Part shown: positions 47,005 through 54,668 of the stretch, piece after piece
How positions within the stretch are numbered: the first letter of the stretch is position 1
Layout of the letters: each line of letters opens with the position of its first letter
Origin: Flavobacterium sp.
GTDB lineage: Bacteria; Bacteroidota; Bacteroidia; Flavobacteriales; Flavobacteriaceae
Direction: 5' to 3'
NCBI RefSeq assembly: GCF_025352015.1
Contig: NZ_JANXUG010000079.1
Span: 20,342-84,341, forward strand
Length of the DNA stretch: 64,000 bases
Program-made: the position numbers and the translations under genes
Notes under the pieces: model-generated
What the model was told of the DNA's origin: nothing
Database searches by the model: none
What the model saw: only the letters and a program-made list of their open reading frames with translations

Positions 47005-48441
47005 ATGCAAAGAATAACTATCGCTAAAGGAGACGGAATAGGTCCGGAAATCATGGACGCTACACTAGAAATTATTAAAGCAGCTGGTGCACAACTAGAG
47101 TATGACGAAATTGAAGTAGGTGAAAAAGTTTATTTATCAGGAAACACCTCCGGCATTGCCAAATCATCTTGGGATACTATTATTAAAAATAAAGTATTTC
47201 TAAAAGCCCCAATCACAACCCCACAAGGGGGCGGTTATAAAAGTTTAAACGTAACCACAAGAAAATTTCTAGGTTTGTATTCCAATGTCAGACCATGTAT
47301 GAGTTTACATCCTTTTGTAAAAACCAAACATCCTAAAATGGATATGGTGATTATAAGAGAAAACGAAGAAGACTTATATGCCGGAATCGAACACCAACAA
47401 ACAGACGAAGTAGTGCAATGTTTGAAAATCATCAGCCGTCCAGGTTGTGAAAAGATTGTTCGTTATGCTTTTGAGTTTGCCAAACAATACGGCAGAAAAA
47501 AAGTAACTTGTTTTACCAAAGACAATATTATGAAACAAACCGATGGATTATTCCATCAAGTGTTTGATGAAATTGCGGCAGAATATCCACAAATTGAAAA
47601 CGAACATTGGATTATTGATATTGGTGCTGCAAAAATGAGTGACACACCCGAAGCTTTTGATGTAATCGTCACATTAAATTTATATGGCGACGTACTCTCT
47701 GATATTGCCGCACAAATCGCTGGTTCCGTTGGTTTAGCTGGCTCGGCAAATATTGGCGAGGAGTGTGCTATGTTTGAAGCCATTCATGGATCGGCACCTA
47801 GAAGGGCTGGGCAAAATTTAGCAAATCCATCTGGTTTATTACAAGGTGCAGTGATGATGCTAAACCATTTAGGACAAAATGTTATTGCTACAAAAGTGCA
47901 TAACGCTTGGTTAAAAACACTCGAAGACGGCATTCATACCTATGACATTTTCATAGAAGGCAGCAGTACTCAAAAAGTGGGAACAAAAGAATTTGCTCAA
48001 GCAGTTATTGCTAATTTAGGTCAAAAACCAAAAACTTTAGCTTCTGTAAATTATGAAAATGGTCAAGCTTTAAAGTTACCTAAATATAAAAAGAAACCTC
48101 AAGCAAAAAAAGAGCTTATTGGTCACGATGTCTTTGTACATTGGAATGGAACGAATCCAAACGAATTGGCTGCAAAAATGTCAAAAATTGGCACTCACAA
48201 TGTAAAGCTAAACATGATAACCAACCGAGGTATAAAAGTGTGGCCCGAAGGATTTTCGCAAACATTTTGTACCGATCATTGGCGATGCAGATTTAAAGCC
48301 GAAGAAGGAAAGACAATCAACAAAGACGAAATTATCATGCTGCTTCAGCAGTGCATTCAAAACGAAATTGATACCATAAAGACTGAAAATTTATATCTTT
48401 TTGATGGCAAAATGGGATTTTCACTTGGACAAGGACAATAA
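47005..48441 (+). CDS. Isocitrate dehydrogenase, Thermus-like type with C-terminal extension
   Basis: 478 residues from MQRITIAKGDGIGPEIMDATLEII. The isocitrate/isopropylmalate dehydrogenase fold is clear (VRPCMSLHPFVKT, RENEEDLYAGIEH, LYGDVLSDIAAQIAGSVGLAGSANIG, HGSAPRRAGQNLANPSG). A C-terminal domain of about 140 residues follows (KKELIGHDVFVHWNGTNPNELAAKMSKI), as in the Thermus-type enzyme. It is not homologous in subtype to the icd gene at 7601. Coenzyme preference (NAD or NADP) is not evident. Divergent from a LysR gene and followed at 11-12 base gaps by small unknown genes. Confidence 0.88.
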   Translation: MQRITIAKGDGIGPEIMDATLEIIKAAGAQLEYDEIEVGEKVYLSGNTSGIAKSSWDTIIKNKVFLKAPITTPQGGGYKSLNVTTRKFLGLYSNVRPCMSLHPFVKTKHPKMDMVIIRENEEDLYAGIEHQQTDEVVQCLKIISRPGCEKIVRYAFEFAKQYGRKKVTCFTKDNIMKQTDGLFHQVFDEIAAEYPQIENEHWIIDIGAAKMSDTPEAFDVIVTLNLYGDVLSDIAAQIAGSVGLAGSANIGEECAMFEAIHGSAPRRAGQNLANPSGLLQGAVMMLNHLGQNVIATKVHNAWLKTLEDGIHTYDIFIEGSSTQKVGTKEFAQAVIANLGQKPKTLASVNYENGQALKLPKYKKKPQAKKELIGHDVFVHWNGTNPNELAAKMSKIGTHNVKLNMITNRGIKVWPEGFSQTFCTDHWRCRFKAEEGKTINKDEIIMLLQQCIQNEIDTIKTENLYLFDGKMGFSLGQGQ

Positions 48442-48452
48442 AATAGAAAGAT

Positions 48453-48692
48453 ATGACTGTACAATTAGTAACTGGAGAATTTAGCAAAATAGAAACTTTG
48501 GACATGGTAACTCAAATGTTTGAAATGAGAATAAAATTTCACGAAGACAAGATTATGAGTTCTCACAACGAAGAAGATATAAAAATGAGAGAAAATAAAA
48601 TAAAATTTCTTCAAGGCGAACTAGGACAAGCTAGAAAATATCTTGTACTTAAAGACGAGCTGATTGCTGTTTCGTGCACTATTACATTTTAA
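48453..48692 (+). CDS. Small protein of unknown function
   Basis: 79 residues, cytoplasmic, rich in charged helix: EFSKIETLDMVTQMFEMRIKFHEDKIMSSHNEEDIKMRENKIKFLQGELGQAR. A long heptad-compatible helix points to a coiled coil. It starts 11 bases after the second isocitrate dehydrogenase and ends 7 bases before the next small gene, so it belongs to the same operon. Family not recognised. Confidence 0.75.
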   Translation: MTVQLVTGEFSKIETLDMVTQMFEMRIKFHEDKIMSSHNEEDIKMRENKIKFLQGELGQARKYLVLKDELIAVSCTITF

Positions 48693-48699
48693 TCAAATT

Positions 48700-48966
48700 A
48701 TGAACGAATTTAAATTAGTTAATGGTGTGTTTTCGACTGATGAGGCAAAAAAAATTATTATGTCTTTAATCAATAGTAAAATTGATTTTCACAACTTGAA
48801 TGCTTTTAGTGATGGTATCAGAAATAATTCGGGAATAAACACTTCAAAATCTAGAATAGAAGCACTTACGCAAACACGAGAAAATATCATCAAACTAATA
48901 GCAGAAGCTGAAAAAAATGGTATGAAATTAAATATTAAAAGTGATATCATAATCGAATTAATTTAA
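48700..48966 (+). CDS. Small protein of unknown function
   Basis: 88 residues from MNEFKLVNGVFSTDEAKKIIMSLINSKIDFH; the start at 48700 follows the upstream stop by 7 bases, while the longer frame from 48664 would overlap that gene and begin with a poor codon. Mixed alpha/beta composition, acidic and basic patches, no motif. It lies between a coiled-coil gene and DUF6671 in a tight gene row. Confidence 0.7.
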   Translation: MNEFKLVNGVFSTDEAKKIIMSLINSKIDFHNLNAFSDGIRNNSGINTSKSRIEALTQTRENIIKLIAEAEKNGMKLNIKSDIIIELI

Positions 48967-48977
48967 GTCAAAAACAT

Positions 48978-49820
48978 TTGGAAATTTTTGAAGGAAGAAA
49001 ATTAGTCATAGCCACAAAGCATCAAAAAGAAGCCGTAATCGCCCCATTACTTGAGCAAAATTTGGGTGTTCAATGTTTTGTGCCAAATGATTTTGATACA
49101 GATGCATTGGGCACTTTTACAGGCGAAATAAATAGAAAAGAAGATGCCTTATCAACTGCTAGGCAAAAATGTCTTCTGGCAATGCAAAAAACAAGTTGTG
49201 ATTTGGGCATCGCCAGTGAAGGTTCTTTTGGACCTCACCCAACCATTTTTATGGCACATGCTGATGATGAATTTTTAGTTTTTATTGATAAAAAAAATAA
49301 TTTAGAAATAATAGTACGAGAATTAAGTCTCGATACAAACTTTAATGCAACAACTATAAACTGTTTTCAAAATTTGGTTAATTTGGTAAATAGGATCGGA
49401 TTTCCAGAACATGCAATAATTTTAAAAAATGCTGATGCAAATTCCAATTTTACTGTAAAAGGTATCCAATCCTGGGAATTATTAGAAGAAAGTTACAATA
49501 AACTAGCAACTAATAATTCCCCAGTTGTTGCAGAAACCGATATGCGTGCCCTGTACAATCCTACACGCATGAAAGTTATTAAGAAAGCTACTCAAAAACT
49601 GGTTGAAAAAATAAAATCCTGTTGCCCACAATGCAACACTCCAGGTTTTGGTGTCGTAAGAACCAATCTAGGTTTACCCTGCGAATGGTGTGGTTCGCCA
49701 ACAAATTCCACAAAATCCCACACCTATCGATGTCAAAAATGTACTTTTGAGCAAGAAAAAATGTATCCCAATGACAAGAAAACAGAAGACCCAATGTATT
49801 GTGATCATTGTAACCCATAA
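48978..49820 (+). CDS. DUF6671 family protein with zinc-ribbon C-terminus
   Basis: 280 residues. The N-terminal domain (LVIATKHQKEAVIAPLLEQNLGVQCFVPNDFDTDALGTFTGEI, DLGIASEGSFGPHPTIFMAHADDEFLVFID) is the DUF6671 type. The C-terminus has four paired cysteines: CPQC, CEWC, CQKC and CDHC, a double zinc ribbon. Start codon TTG at 48978, 11 bases after the previous gene; no suitable ATG lies near. It ends 3 bases before sua5, so the two are coupled. Function unknown; the ribbon suggests nucleic acid or protein contact. Confidence 0.85.
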   Translation: MEIFEGRKLVIATKHQKEAVIAPLLEQNLGVQCFVPNDFDTDALGTFTGEINRKEDALSTARQKCLLAMQKTSCDLGIASEGSFGPHPTIFMAHADDEFLVFIDKKNNLEIIVRELSLDTNFNATTINCFQNLVNLVNRIGFPEHAIILKNADANSNFTVKGIQSWELLEESYNKLATNNSPVVAETDMRALYNPTRMKVIKKATQKLVEKIKSCCPQCNTPGFGVVRTNLGLPCEWCGSPTNSTKSHTYRCQKCTFEQEKMYPNDKKTEDPMYCDHCNP

Positions 49821-49823
49821 ACA

Positions 49824-50816
49824 ATGGATTTAGAAATATTAAAAGCTGCCGCTTTATTACAACAAGGAAAAGTAGTTGCCATTCCCACCGAAACGGTCTA
49901 CGGATTAGCGGCAAATGCTTTTGATGAAAATGCCGTTAGCCAGATATTTGAAATCAAACAAAGACCACGATTCAATCCACTTATAATACATATCAAATCT
50001 GTTGATGATTTACAAAAAGTAGCAACAAAAATACCAGCAAAAGCGATGATTTTAGCCCGCCATTTTTGGCCCGGCGCTCTAACACTAGTACTACCAAAAA
50101 AAGATATTGTTCCAAATAGTGTAACCGCTGGCAAAAATACCGTTGGCGTCCGTGTTCCGTCGCATCCCGTAACTTTAAAACTGTTGGAACAACTAGATTT
50201 TCCATTGGCAGCACCCAGCGCAAATCTTTTTGGGTACATTAGCCCAACTTGTGTGGCACATGTTCAAAAACAATTGGGCGACAAAATTCCATATATTTTA
50301 GAGGGCGGCAACTGCGAAAAAGGAATTGAATCAACCATAATTGGCTTCGAAAATAATGAACCTATGCTTTATAGAGTTGGTGCTATTTCAAAAGAAGAAA
50401 TCGAAAACCTAATAGGAAAAATTAAACAAAAAACAAGAGCCACCGCAACACCAGATGCGCCAGGAATGCTCACCAAACACTATTCCCCAAGTACAAAATT
50501 CATAGTTTCAAATAACATTTCTGCTGATATCGAAAAATGCAAAAATCAAGCAGTAGGATTTCTTGTTTTTTCAAACATAAATTATGAAAAATCTCAAAAA
50601 ATAATCCAACTGACAATAACCGAAAATTTAAACGAAGCAGCCCAAAACTTGTATGCCGCAATGCATCACCTTGATGCTGCAGGATTTGACTTAATTATAG
50701 CTGAAAAATTTCCAGAAAAAGGAGTCGGAATAAGCCTTAATGACCGATTATACCGAGCTCAAGAAGAAAATTTTGATCCCGAAACACAAAACGAAATTAG
50801 AAAAATCAATAGCTGA
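49824..50816 (+). CDS. L-threonylcarbamoyladenylate synthase (Sua5 type)
   Basis: Makes threonylcarbamoyl-AMP for the universal t6A modification at tRNA position 37. 330 residues: the YrdC domain (AIPTETVYGLAANAF, IKQRPRFNPLIIHI, HFWPGALTLVLPK, RVPSHPVTLKLLEQLDFPLAAPSANLFG), then the Sua5 C-terminal domain after the PGMLTKHYSP linker. The stop TGA (50814-50816) is followed in frame by 20 sense codons that contain a 21-base tandem repeat, a curious read-through candidate. Last gene of the icd-DUF6671 row. Confidence 0.93.
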   Translation: MDLEILKAAALLQQGKVVAIPTETVYGLAANAFDENAVSQIFEIKQRPRFNPLIIHIKSVDDLQKVATKIPAKAMILARHFWPGALTLVLPKKDIVPNSVTAGKNTVGVRVPSHPVTLKLLEQLDFPLAAPSANLFGYISPTCVAHVQKQLGDKIPYILEGGNCEKGIESTIIGFENNEPMLYRVGAISKEEIENLIGKIKQKTRATATPDAPGMLTKHYSPSTKFIVSNNISADIEKCKNQAVGFLVFSNINYEKSQKIIQLTITENLNEAAQNLYAAMHHLDAAGFDLIIAEKFPEKGVGISLNDRLYRAQEENFDPETQNEIRKINS

Positions 50817-50820
50817 TCTT

Positions 50821-50883
50821 CCGCCAAAGTAAATAATGCAACCGCCAAAGTAAATAAGGCATCCGAACGAGCAAAATAGGCAC
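50821..50883 (+). repeat. Three 21-base tandem units after sua5
   Basis: Unit 1 (50821-50841) and unit 2 (50842-50862) share CCGCCAAAGTAAATAA; unit 3 (50863-50883) is degenerate (CCGAACGAGCAAAATAGG). They stay in the sua5 frame beyond its TGA and would encode SSAKVNNATAKVNKASERAK before TAG. Confidence 0.6.
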
Positions 50884-51014
50884 TTAACAGAATAGTAGAA
50901 TCAAACAAAAACTTAAATAAAAAGTAACTATTTGCACCAAACCCTCATAAAATAATAAGAAACTAAAATTGAAAATAATTAAATCCAAATATTATAAGAT
51001 AAAATTATAGTTTT

Positions 51015-51022
51015 TATATTTG
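51015..51022 (+). promoter_or_regulatory. -7 promoter element of oxyR
   Basis: TATATTTG followed by C is a full match to TAnnTTTGC, 19 bases before the start codon at 51041. Confidence 0.65.
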
Positions 51023-51040
51023 CATCAAAATATACTATAT

Positions 51041-51985
51041 ATGACCATTACGCAACTCAAATATGTTTTGGCTGTCGCCGAAAATAAAAATTTTACTTTA
51101 GCTGCCGAGAAATGCTTTGTCACTCAACCTACATTGAGTATGCAAATTCAAAAAGTAGAAGAAGAACTTGGAATTCAAATTTTTGATAGAACAAAAAAAC
51201 CTATTCAACTCACAGAAATCGGTCAAAAAATTGTCAATCAATCCAAAAATATAGTCATAGAAGCCGATAGAATTCAGGACATTGTAGATCAAGAAAAAGG
51301 GTTTATTGGTGGCGAATTTAGACTGGCAATTATTCCAACTGTCATGCCAACGCTTTTGCCAATGTTCTTAAATAATTTTATAAAAAAATATCCTAAAGTA
51401 CAACTCATTATTGAAGAACTCAATACCGTTGATATTATAGAAAAGCTAAAAAATGGTCATTTAGATGCCGCAATCGCAGTAACACCGCTTGAAGAAGAAA
51501 AAATTAAAGAAATTGTATTATACTTTGAGCCATTTGTAGCCTACATACCTGAAAAGCATCAGCATTTTGAAAAAAAGGAAATTGAAATCAGCGATTTAAA
51601 TATCAATGAAATTCTGCTACTTCAAGATGGTCATTGTTTTAGAGATGGTATTTTGAATCTTTGCAAAAATTTAAAATCCGAGGATAAAAATCATTTCCAA
51701 ATACAAAGTGGAAGTTTCGAAACATTAATAAAATTAGCAGATGAAGGTTTAGGAACTACACTCCTGCCCTATTTACATACCCTAGATTTAAAAGAAAAAG
51801 ACCAGCCAAAACTTCGTCATTTCAAAGAGCCAAAACCAGCACGAGAAGTGAGTCTTATCTTTCCAAAAAACGAATTGAAAATTCATATTATTGATGCTTT
51901 GAGAACTACAATTTCTGGCGTCGTTAAAGGTGCAATTGTATTTCAAAACGTGCAAATAATAAGTCCGTTGCAGCAAAAAAAATAA
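51041..51985 (+). CDS. oxyR: Peroxide-sensing LysR regulator OxyR
   Basis: 314 residues from MTITQLKYVLAVAENKNFTLAAEKCFVTQPTLSMQIQKVEEEL; the longer frame begins inside the promoter and was rejected. The redox pair Cys199 and Cys208 in LLLQDGHCFRDGILNLCK sits at the same residue numbers as in E. coli OxyR, a strong sign of identity: peroxide would form a disulphide that turns the protein into an activator of antioxidant genes. Closed by a strong bidirectional terminator. Confidence 0.92.
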   Translation: MTITQLKYVLAVAENKNFTLAAEKCFVTQPTLSMQIQKVEEELGIQIFDRTKKPIQLTEIGQKIVNQSKNIVIEADRIQDIVDQEKGFIGGEFRLAIIPTVMPTLLPMFLNNFIKKYPKVQLIIEELNTVDIIEKLKNGHLDAAIAVTPLEEEKIKEIVLYFEPFVAYIPEKHQHFEKKEIEISDLNINEILLLQDGHCFRDGILNLCKNLKSEDKNHFQIQSGSFETLIKLADEGLGTTLLPYLHTLDLKEKDQPKLRHFKEPKPAREVSLIFPKNELKIHIIDALRTTISGVVKGAIVFQNVQIISPLQQKK

Positions 51986-52012
51986 GGAGTTGTTGCACCA
52001 ACTCCTTATTTT
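51979..52012. terminator. Bidirectional terminator between oxyR and the 64-residue gene
   Basis: Perfect 12-base arms AATAAGGAGTTG / CAACTCCTTATT with a 6-base loop, flanked by A and T runs. It overlaps the last codon of oxyR and stops just before the end of the minus-strand mini-gene at 52019. Confidence 0.85.
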
Positions 52013-52018
52013 CTTCTG

Positions 52019-52213
52019 CTAACTAACTACAGATAAACATTGCTTTAACTCGGGATGCTCACTCGTGAAGAATTGCAACCATCTTTTTAATTGTTCTACT
52101 TCGTACGGCAATAAATTTTTTATTGCTTTTTTCAACTCTTTAGCAAAAAGAATTGGATCGAAACTTACTCTTTCGAGCACTGATTTTGTGTAATCGTATA
52201 TCATTCTAGGCAT
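52019..52213 (-). CDS. Paralogous mini-protein A (64 aa), unknown function
   Basis: 64 residues, MPRMIYDYTKSVLERVSFDP, then KELKKAIKNLLPYEVEQLKRW, ending PELKQCLSVVS. It shares DYTKSVL-RVSFD, LLPYE-E-L--WL and PEL--C with the 66-residue protein at 52420, the next gene on the same strand. Helical, soluble, with one conserved cysteine near the end. The two genes also share ACGTTCTTA in their upstream regions. The family looks restricted to Bacteroidota, but I cannot name it. Confidence 0.8.
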   Translation of the reverse strand: MPRMIYDYTKSVLERVSFDPILFAKELKKAIKNLLPYEVEQLKRWLQFFTSEHPELKQCLSVVS

Positions 52214-52392
52214 AATGGTTAAGATTTGGGGTTATCTTATTGTAAGAACGTGTTGTAAAAATATGTCAATTAAAAACTTCTACCAAATAAAATCGATAAA
52301 CTACATCGTTTAAGCGCGTATTTTATCGATAATATACATTTATTAACAATTTTAATAAGTAATTACGTACTTATAATTAAAGGTCATAAAAA

Positions 52393-52415
52393 AAAGGAAC
52401 CTTTTAAGTTCCTTT
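52393..52415 (-). terminator. Terminator of the 66-residue gene
   Basis: Arms AAAGGAAC / GTTCCTTT, loop CTTTTAA, followed on the minus strand by TTTTTTTATG; four bases beyond the stop codon at 52420. Confidence 0.8.
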
Positions 52416-52419
52416 AGCT

Positions 52420-52620
52420 TTATTTATTACTAATAAGCAACATACAATGCTGCAGTTCTGGTTTTTCTTTTATAAATTTAGTAAGCCATACAACCAATTC
52501 TTCCAATTCATAAGGTAATAAAACTCTGCACGCTTTTTCGAGTTCTTTGGTAAAAAGTGACACATCAAAACTTACTCTTTTCAATACAGACTTGGTGTAG
52601 TCTAACATTGACTTTGACAT
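52420..52620 (-). CDS. Paralogous mini-protein B (66 aa), unknown function
   Basis: 66 residues, MSKSMLDYTKSVLKRVSFDV, then KELEKACRVLLPYELEELVVW, ending PELQHCMLLISNK. About half of the residues are identical to mini-protein A, so this is a tandem gene duplication. Each copy has its own promoter and terminator: here TACTTTTG on the minus strand (52673-52680). The conserved Cys and the absence of any membrane or signal segment suggest a small cytoplasmic protein. No family name is offered. Confidence 0.8.
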   Translation of the reverse strand: MSKSMLDYTKSVLKRVSFDVSLFTKELEKACRVLLPYELEELVVWLTKFIKEKPELQHCMLLISNK

Positions 52621-52672
52621 AAAATGTAATTAGTTAGAATTAAATGATTAGATAAGAACGTTTTTAATATCT

Positions 52673-52680
52673 CAAAAGTA
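52673..52680 (-). promoter_or_regulatory. -7 promoter element of mini-protein B
   Basis: Minus-strand TACTTTTG fits TAnnTTTG. Between it and the start codon lies ACGTTCTTA (52653-52661), which is also found upstream of mini-protein A (52243-52251). Confidence 0.5.
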
Positions 52681-52745
52681 AAATTATTTCTTCTTAGAAG
52701 GCACTTTTTGTACGTTAAATATAACTACACAAAAAGTTAATTTTT

Positions 52746-53408
52746 TCAGATTGCTTTGGTGGCGCGCAACATTTCTCGTTTGCCAGGTGCACCAGATAAT
52801 TTTTCTACAGAAAATCCTGCTGATAACATCGATTTGATTATAGTTGTTCGACAAGCGTAGGTTACCAAAACTCCTTTTGGTTTCAAAGCTTTAAACATAG
52901 ATTCAAAAATTTCGTCCGACCATAACTCTGGTTGCACTCTGAAACCAAAGACATCAAAATATATCAAATCAAAAGCATTTTCATCTTTAATATCCTGAAA
53001 AAACTGCTTACGTTTGGTTAATTTGAAGTTATCCGATAATGTATTTTCATGTTCCCAAGTACATTCATGCAATTGTTGATACAGGTCAGTTTGATCACTA
53101 TCAATTTCTGCGGCATAATTCATTTGCAAAGCTTCTTCTAAAACTATTGGGTAGGCTTCTAGCGCAGTATAAGTAATGGTTTGATTCACTTTTTTAGCTT
53201 CAACGAAAGTGATAAAAGCGTTCAAGCCCGTACCAAAACCTATTTCTAAAATAGCAATGGATTCTGCTTCAAAAAGTGATAAACCATTTTTTATAAAAAC
53301 GTGATACGCTTCTTGAATTGCGCCATGTTTAGAGTGATAACTTTCGTTATGTTCGGGTAAATAAATTGTTGTTGAACCATCATTGGTTTTAATAATTTCA
53401 CGTTTCAA
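52746..53408 (-). CDS. mnmD: tRNA (5-methylaminomethyl-2-thiouridine)(34)-methyltransferase MnmD
   Basis: Methylates the wobble uridine in the mnm5s2U pathway; the free-standing counterpart of the MnmC methyltransferase domain. From the TTG at 53408 the protein has 220 residues (LKREIIKTNDGSTTIYLPEHNESYHSKHGAIQEAYHVF, then the SAM site IAILEIGFGTGLNAF, and DLIYFDVFGFRVQPELWS). The reading frame extends 25 codons further up, but those overlap the preceding gene; the TTG lies 2 bases past that gene's stop, so translation is coupled. The start is therefore chosen by context. Confidence 0.9.
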   Translation of the reverse strand: MKREIIKTNDGSTTIYLPEHNESYHSKHGAIQEAYHVFIKNGLSLFEAESIAILEIGFGTGLNAFITFVEAKKVNQTITYTALEAYPIVLEEALQMNYAAEIDSDQTDLYQQLHECTWEHENTLSDNFKLTKRKQFFQDIKDENAFDLIYFDVFGFRVQPELWSDEIFESMFKALKPKGVLVTYACRTTIIKSMLSAGFSVEKLSGAPGKREMLRATKAI

Positions 53409-53410
53409 AT

Positions 53411-53878
53411 TTATTCTTTTATATAAAGTTTTTTTATTCTCTGAATTGGTCCGCCACATTTTTCCTGATGGCAGGCTATACAAGCGTCAATAGATGCTTT
53501 AAAGTGCTTTTTTTCATTTTTTTGGTCACTGTATATCAATTGTTGTGCTGTAATAAATTCTTTGACTTTCGTTTTAAAATATAAATCGTTATCGGTTTCG
53601 TCTGTGAATTTGGCGGTGTAAATATTTAAAAAATGTTTTGGAAAATCACCAAGAGTATCTCCTGTTGTAATACGCTCTTTTAAACGTTGATTCTCAATAT
53701 ACATTTGTTCCATTAAAGCTGCCATTTCTGACAATTGATACATTTCTAGTTTCTTTTTAGGAATGCATTTTTTTTCTTCTACTTTTTTAGCTTCCTTTTT
53801 TTGACAAGACACAAGTGTAAGCGAACTAAATAAATTCAACAAACTAAAAACAAGAAACAAAAGAATTGTTTTTTTCAT
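53411..53878 (-). CDS. Cytochrome c'-like lipoprotein with C-terminal CxxCH
   Basis: 155 residues: lipobox LTLVSC (Cys25), a lysine-rich linker, then a helical domain and a single haem-binding CIACH motif at residues 133-137 close to the C-terminus. That position of CxxCH is typical of class II four-helix cytochromes (cytochrome c' or c556). An extra Cys141 follows (HQEKCGGPI). It lies between DUF4920 and mnmD, 2 bases before the mnmD start, though no functional tie is obvious. The class II comparison is inference. Confidence 0.75.
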   Translation of the reverse strand: MKKTILLFLVFSLLNLFSSLTLVSCQKKEAKKVEEKKCIPKKKLEMYQLSEMAALMEQMYIENQRLKERITTGDTLGDFPKHFLNIYTAKFTDETDNDLYFKTKVKEFITAQQLIYSDQKNEKKHFKASIDACIACHQEKCGGPIQRIKKLYIKE

Positions 53879-53901
53879 TGATTTTAAATTAATTCCGTGT
53901 C

Positions 53902-54393
53902 TTACTTTTTGATGTAAACACCATTTGCAGTAAAGGCATACGTCGTTTCTGGTTTGGTAATTTTTGCTATTTCAGAAGCTGATTTTCCGCCATCTTTTGC
54001 GTAATGTTTTAATTCTTCAACGGAAACTACATCTACAAACGCTTTTCCGTTTACGATTGCCAAACTATGATCAGCATTCAACGGAACGAAGAAACCATAA
54101 TCCTTGAAGCGTACAAAGGAATTATCATCATCTTTTAGTTCCATTTTCATCCAACAGCCCTTCTTTTTACAAACCGATTTGATTGTTGACTGAAACTGCA
54201 CTACGATGGTATCTCCTTTTTTTAGGTTTTTATACTTTTTGAGCATTTCATCTTTAGTTAAGATTTTAGTAACATTAAACTTTTCACCAAACAAGGTATA
54301 ATATGAAGTATTGAATTTCTTTCCAGACTGCGCCATTATTGTTGTTACAACAAATAATAATAGCATAATTAGAGTACAATTTATTTTTTTCAT
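53902..54393 (-). CDS. DUF4920 domain secreted protein
   Basis: 163 residues from MKKINCTLIMLLLFVVTTIMAQ, a signal peptide; the start at 54393 is preferred over 54453 because a perfect TACATTTGC promoter element (minus strand, 54411-54419) lies between them. The mature domain FNTSYYTLFGEKFNVTKILTKDEMLKKYKNLKKGDTIVVQFQSTIKSVCKKKGCWMKMEL is the DUF4920 pattern with two conserved cysteines in C-x4-C spacing, which could bind metal. It heads a unit with the cytochrome-like lipoprotein and mnmD. Confidence 0.85.
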   Translation of the reverse strand: MKKINCTLIMLLLFVVTTIMAQSGKKFNTSYYTLFGEKFNVTKILTKDEMLKKYKNLKKGDTIVVQFQSTIKSVCKKKGCWMKMELKDDDNSFVRFKDYGFFVPLNADHSLAIVNGKAFVDVVSVEELKHYAKDGGKSASEIAKITKPETTYAFTANGVYIKK

Positions 54394-54410
54394 GTGTTTT
54401 TTATTGAAAT

Positions 54411-54419
54411 GCAAATGTA
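54411..54419 (-). promoter_or_regulatory. -7 promoter element of the DUF4920-cytochrome-mnmD unit
   Basis: Minus-strand TACATTTGC is a complete match to TAnnTTTGC, 18 bases upstream of the chosen start codon. Confidence 0.65.
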
Positions 54420-54668
54420 AAAAGAATAGTAAATATAGGTGTTGAAATGACATCTTTTTTTAATTTTTATTGCTGAATTAATTCTTAAAGTGAGACAAAA
54501 ATTAACTTTTCAAAAAAAGTATTCAATTTCTTTTCCTGATGCAAAAAGGAAACATATTTTTATTAGTTTTACAAAAATGAATGGCACTGCTATAATTTTT
54601 AGAAAACAAACTATAAAATACTAATTATCAGAGTTTTGAATTGTTTTCTAAATTAAATTTATCAATAC

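Noticed and set aside
49588..50239. Minus-strand frames opposite DUF6671 and sua5
   Set aside because: Antisense shadows of two conserved genes with no independent start or family pattern.
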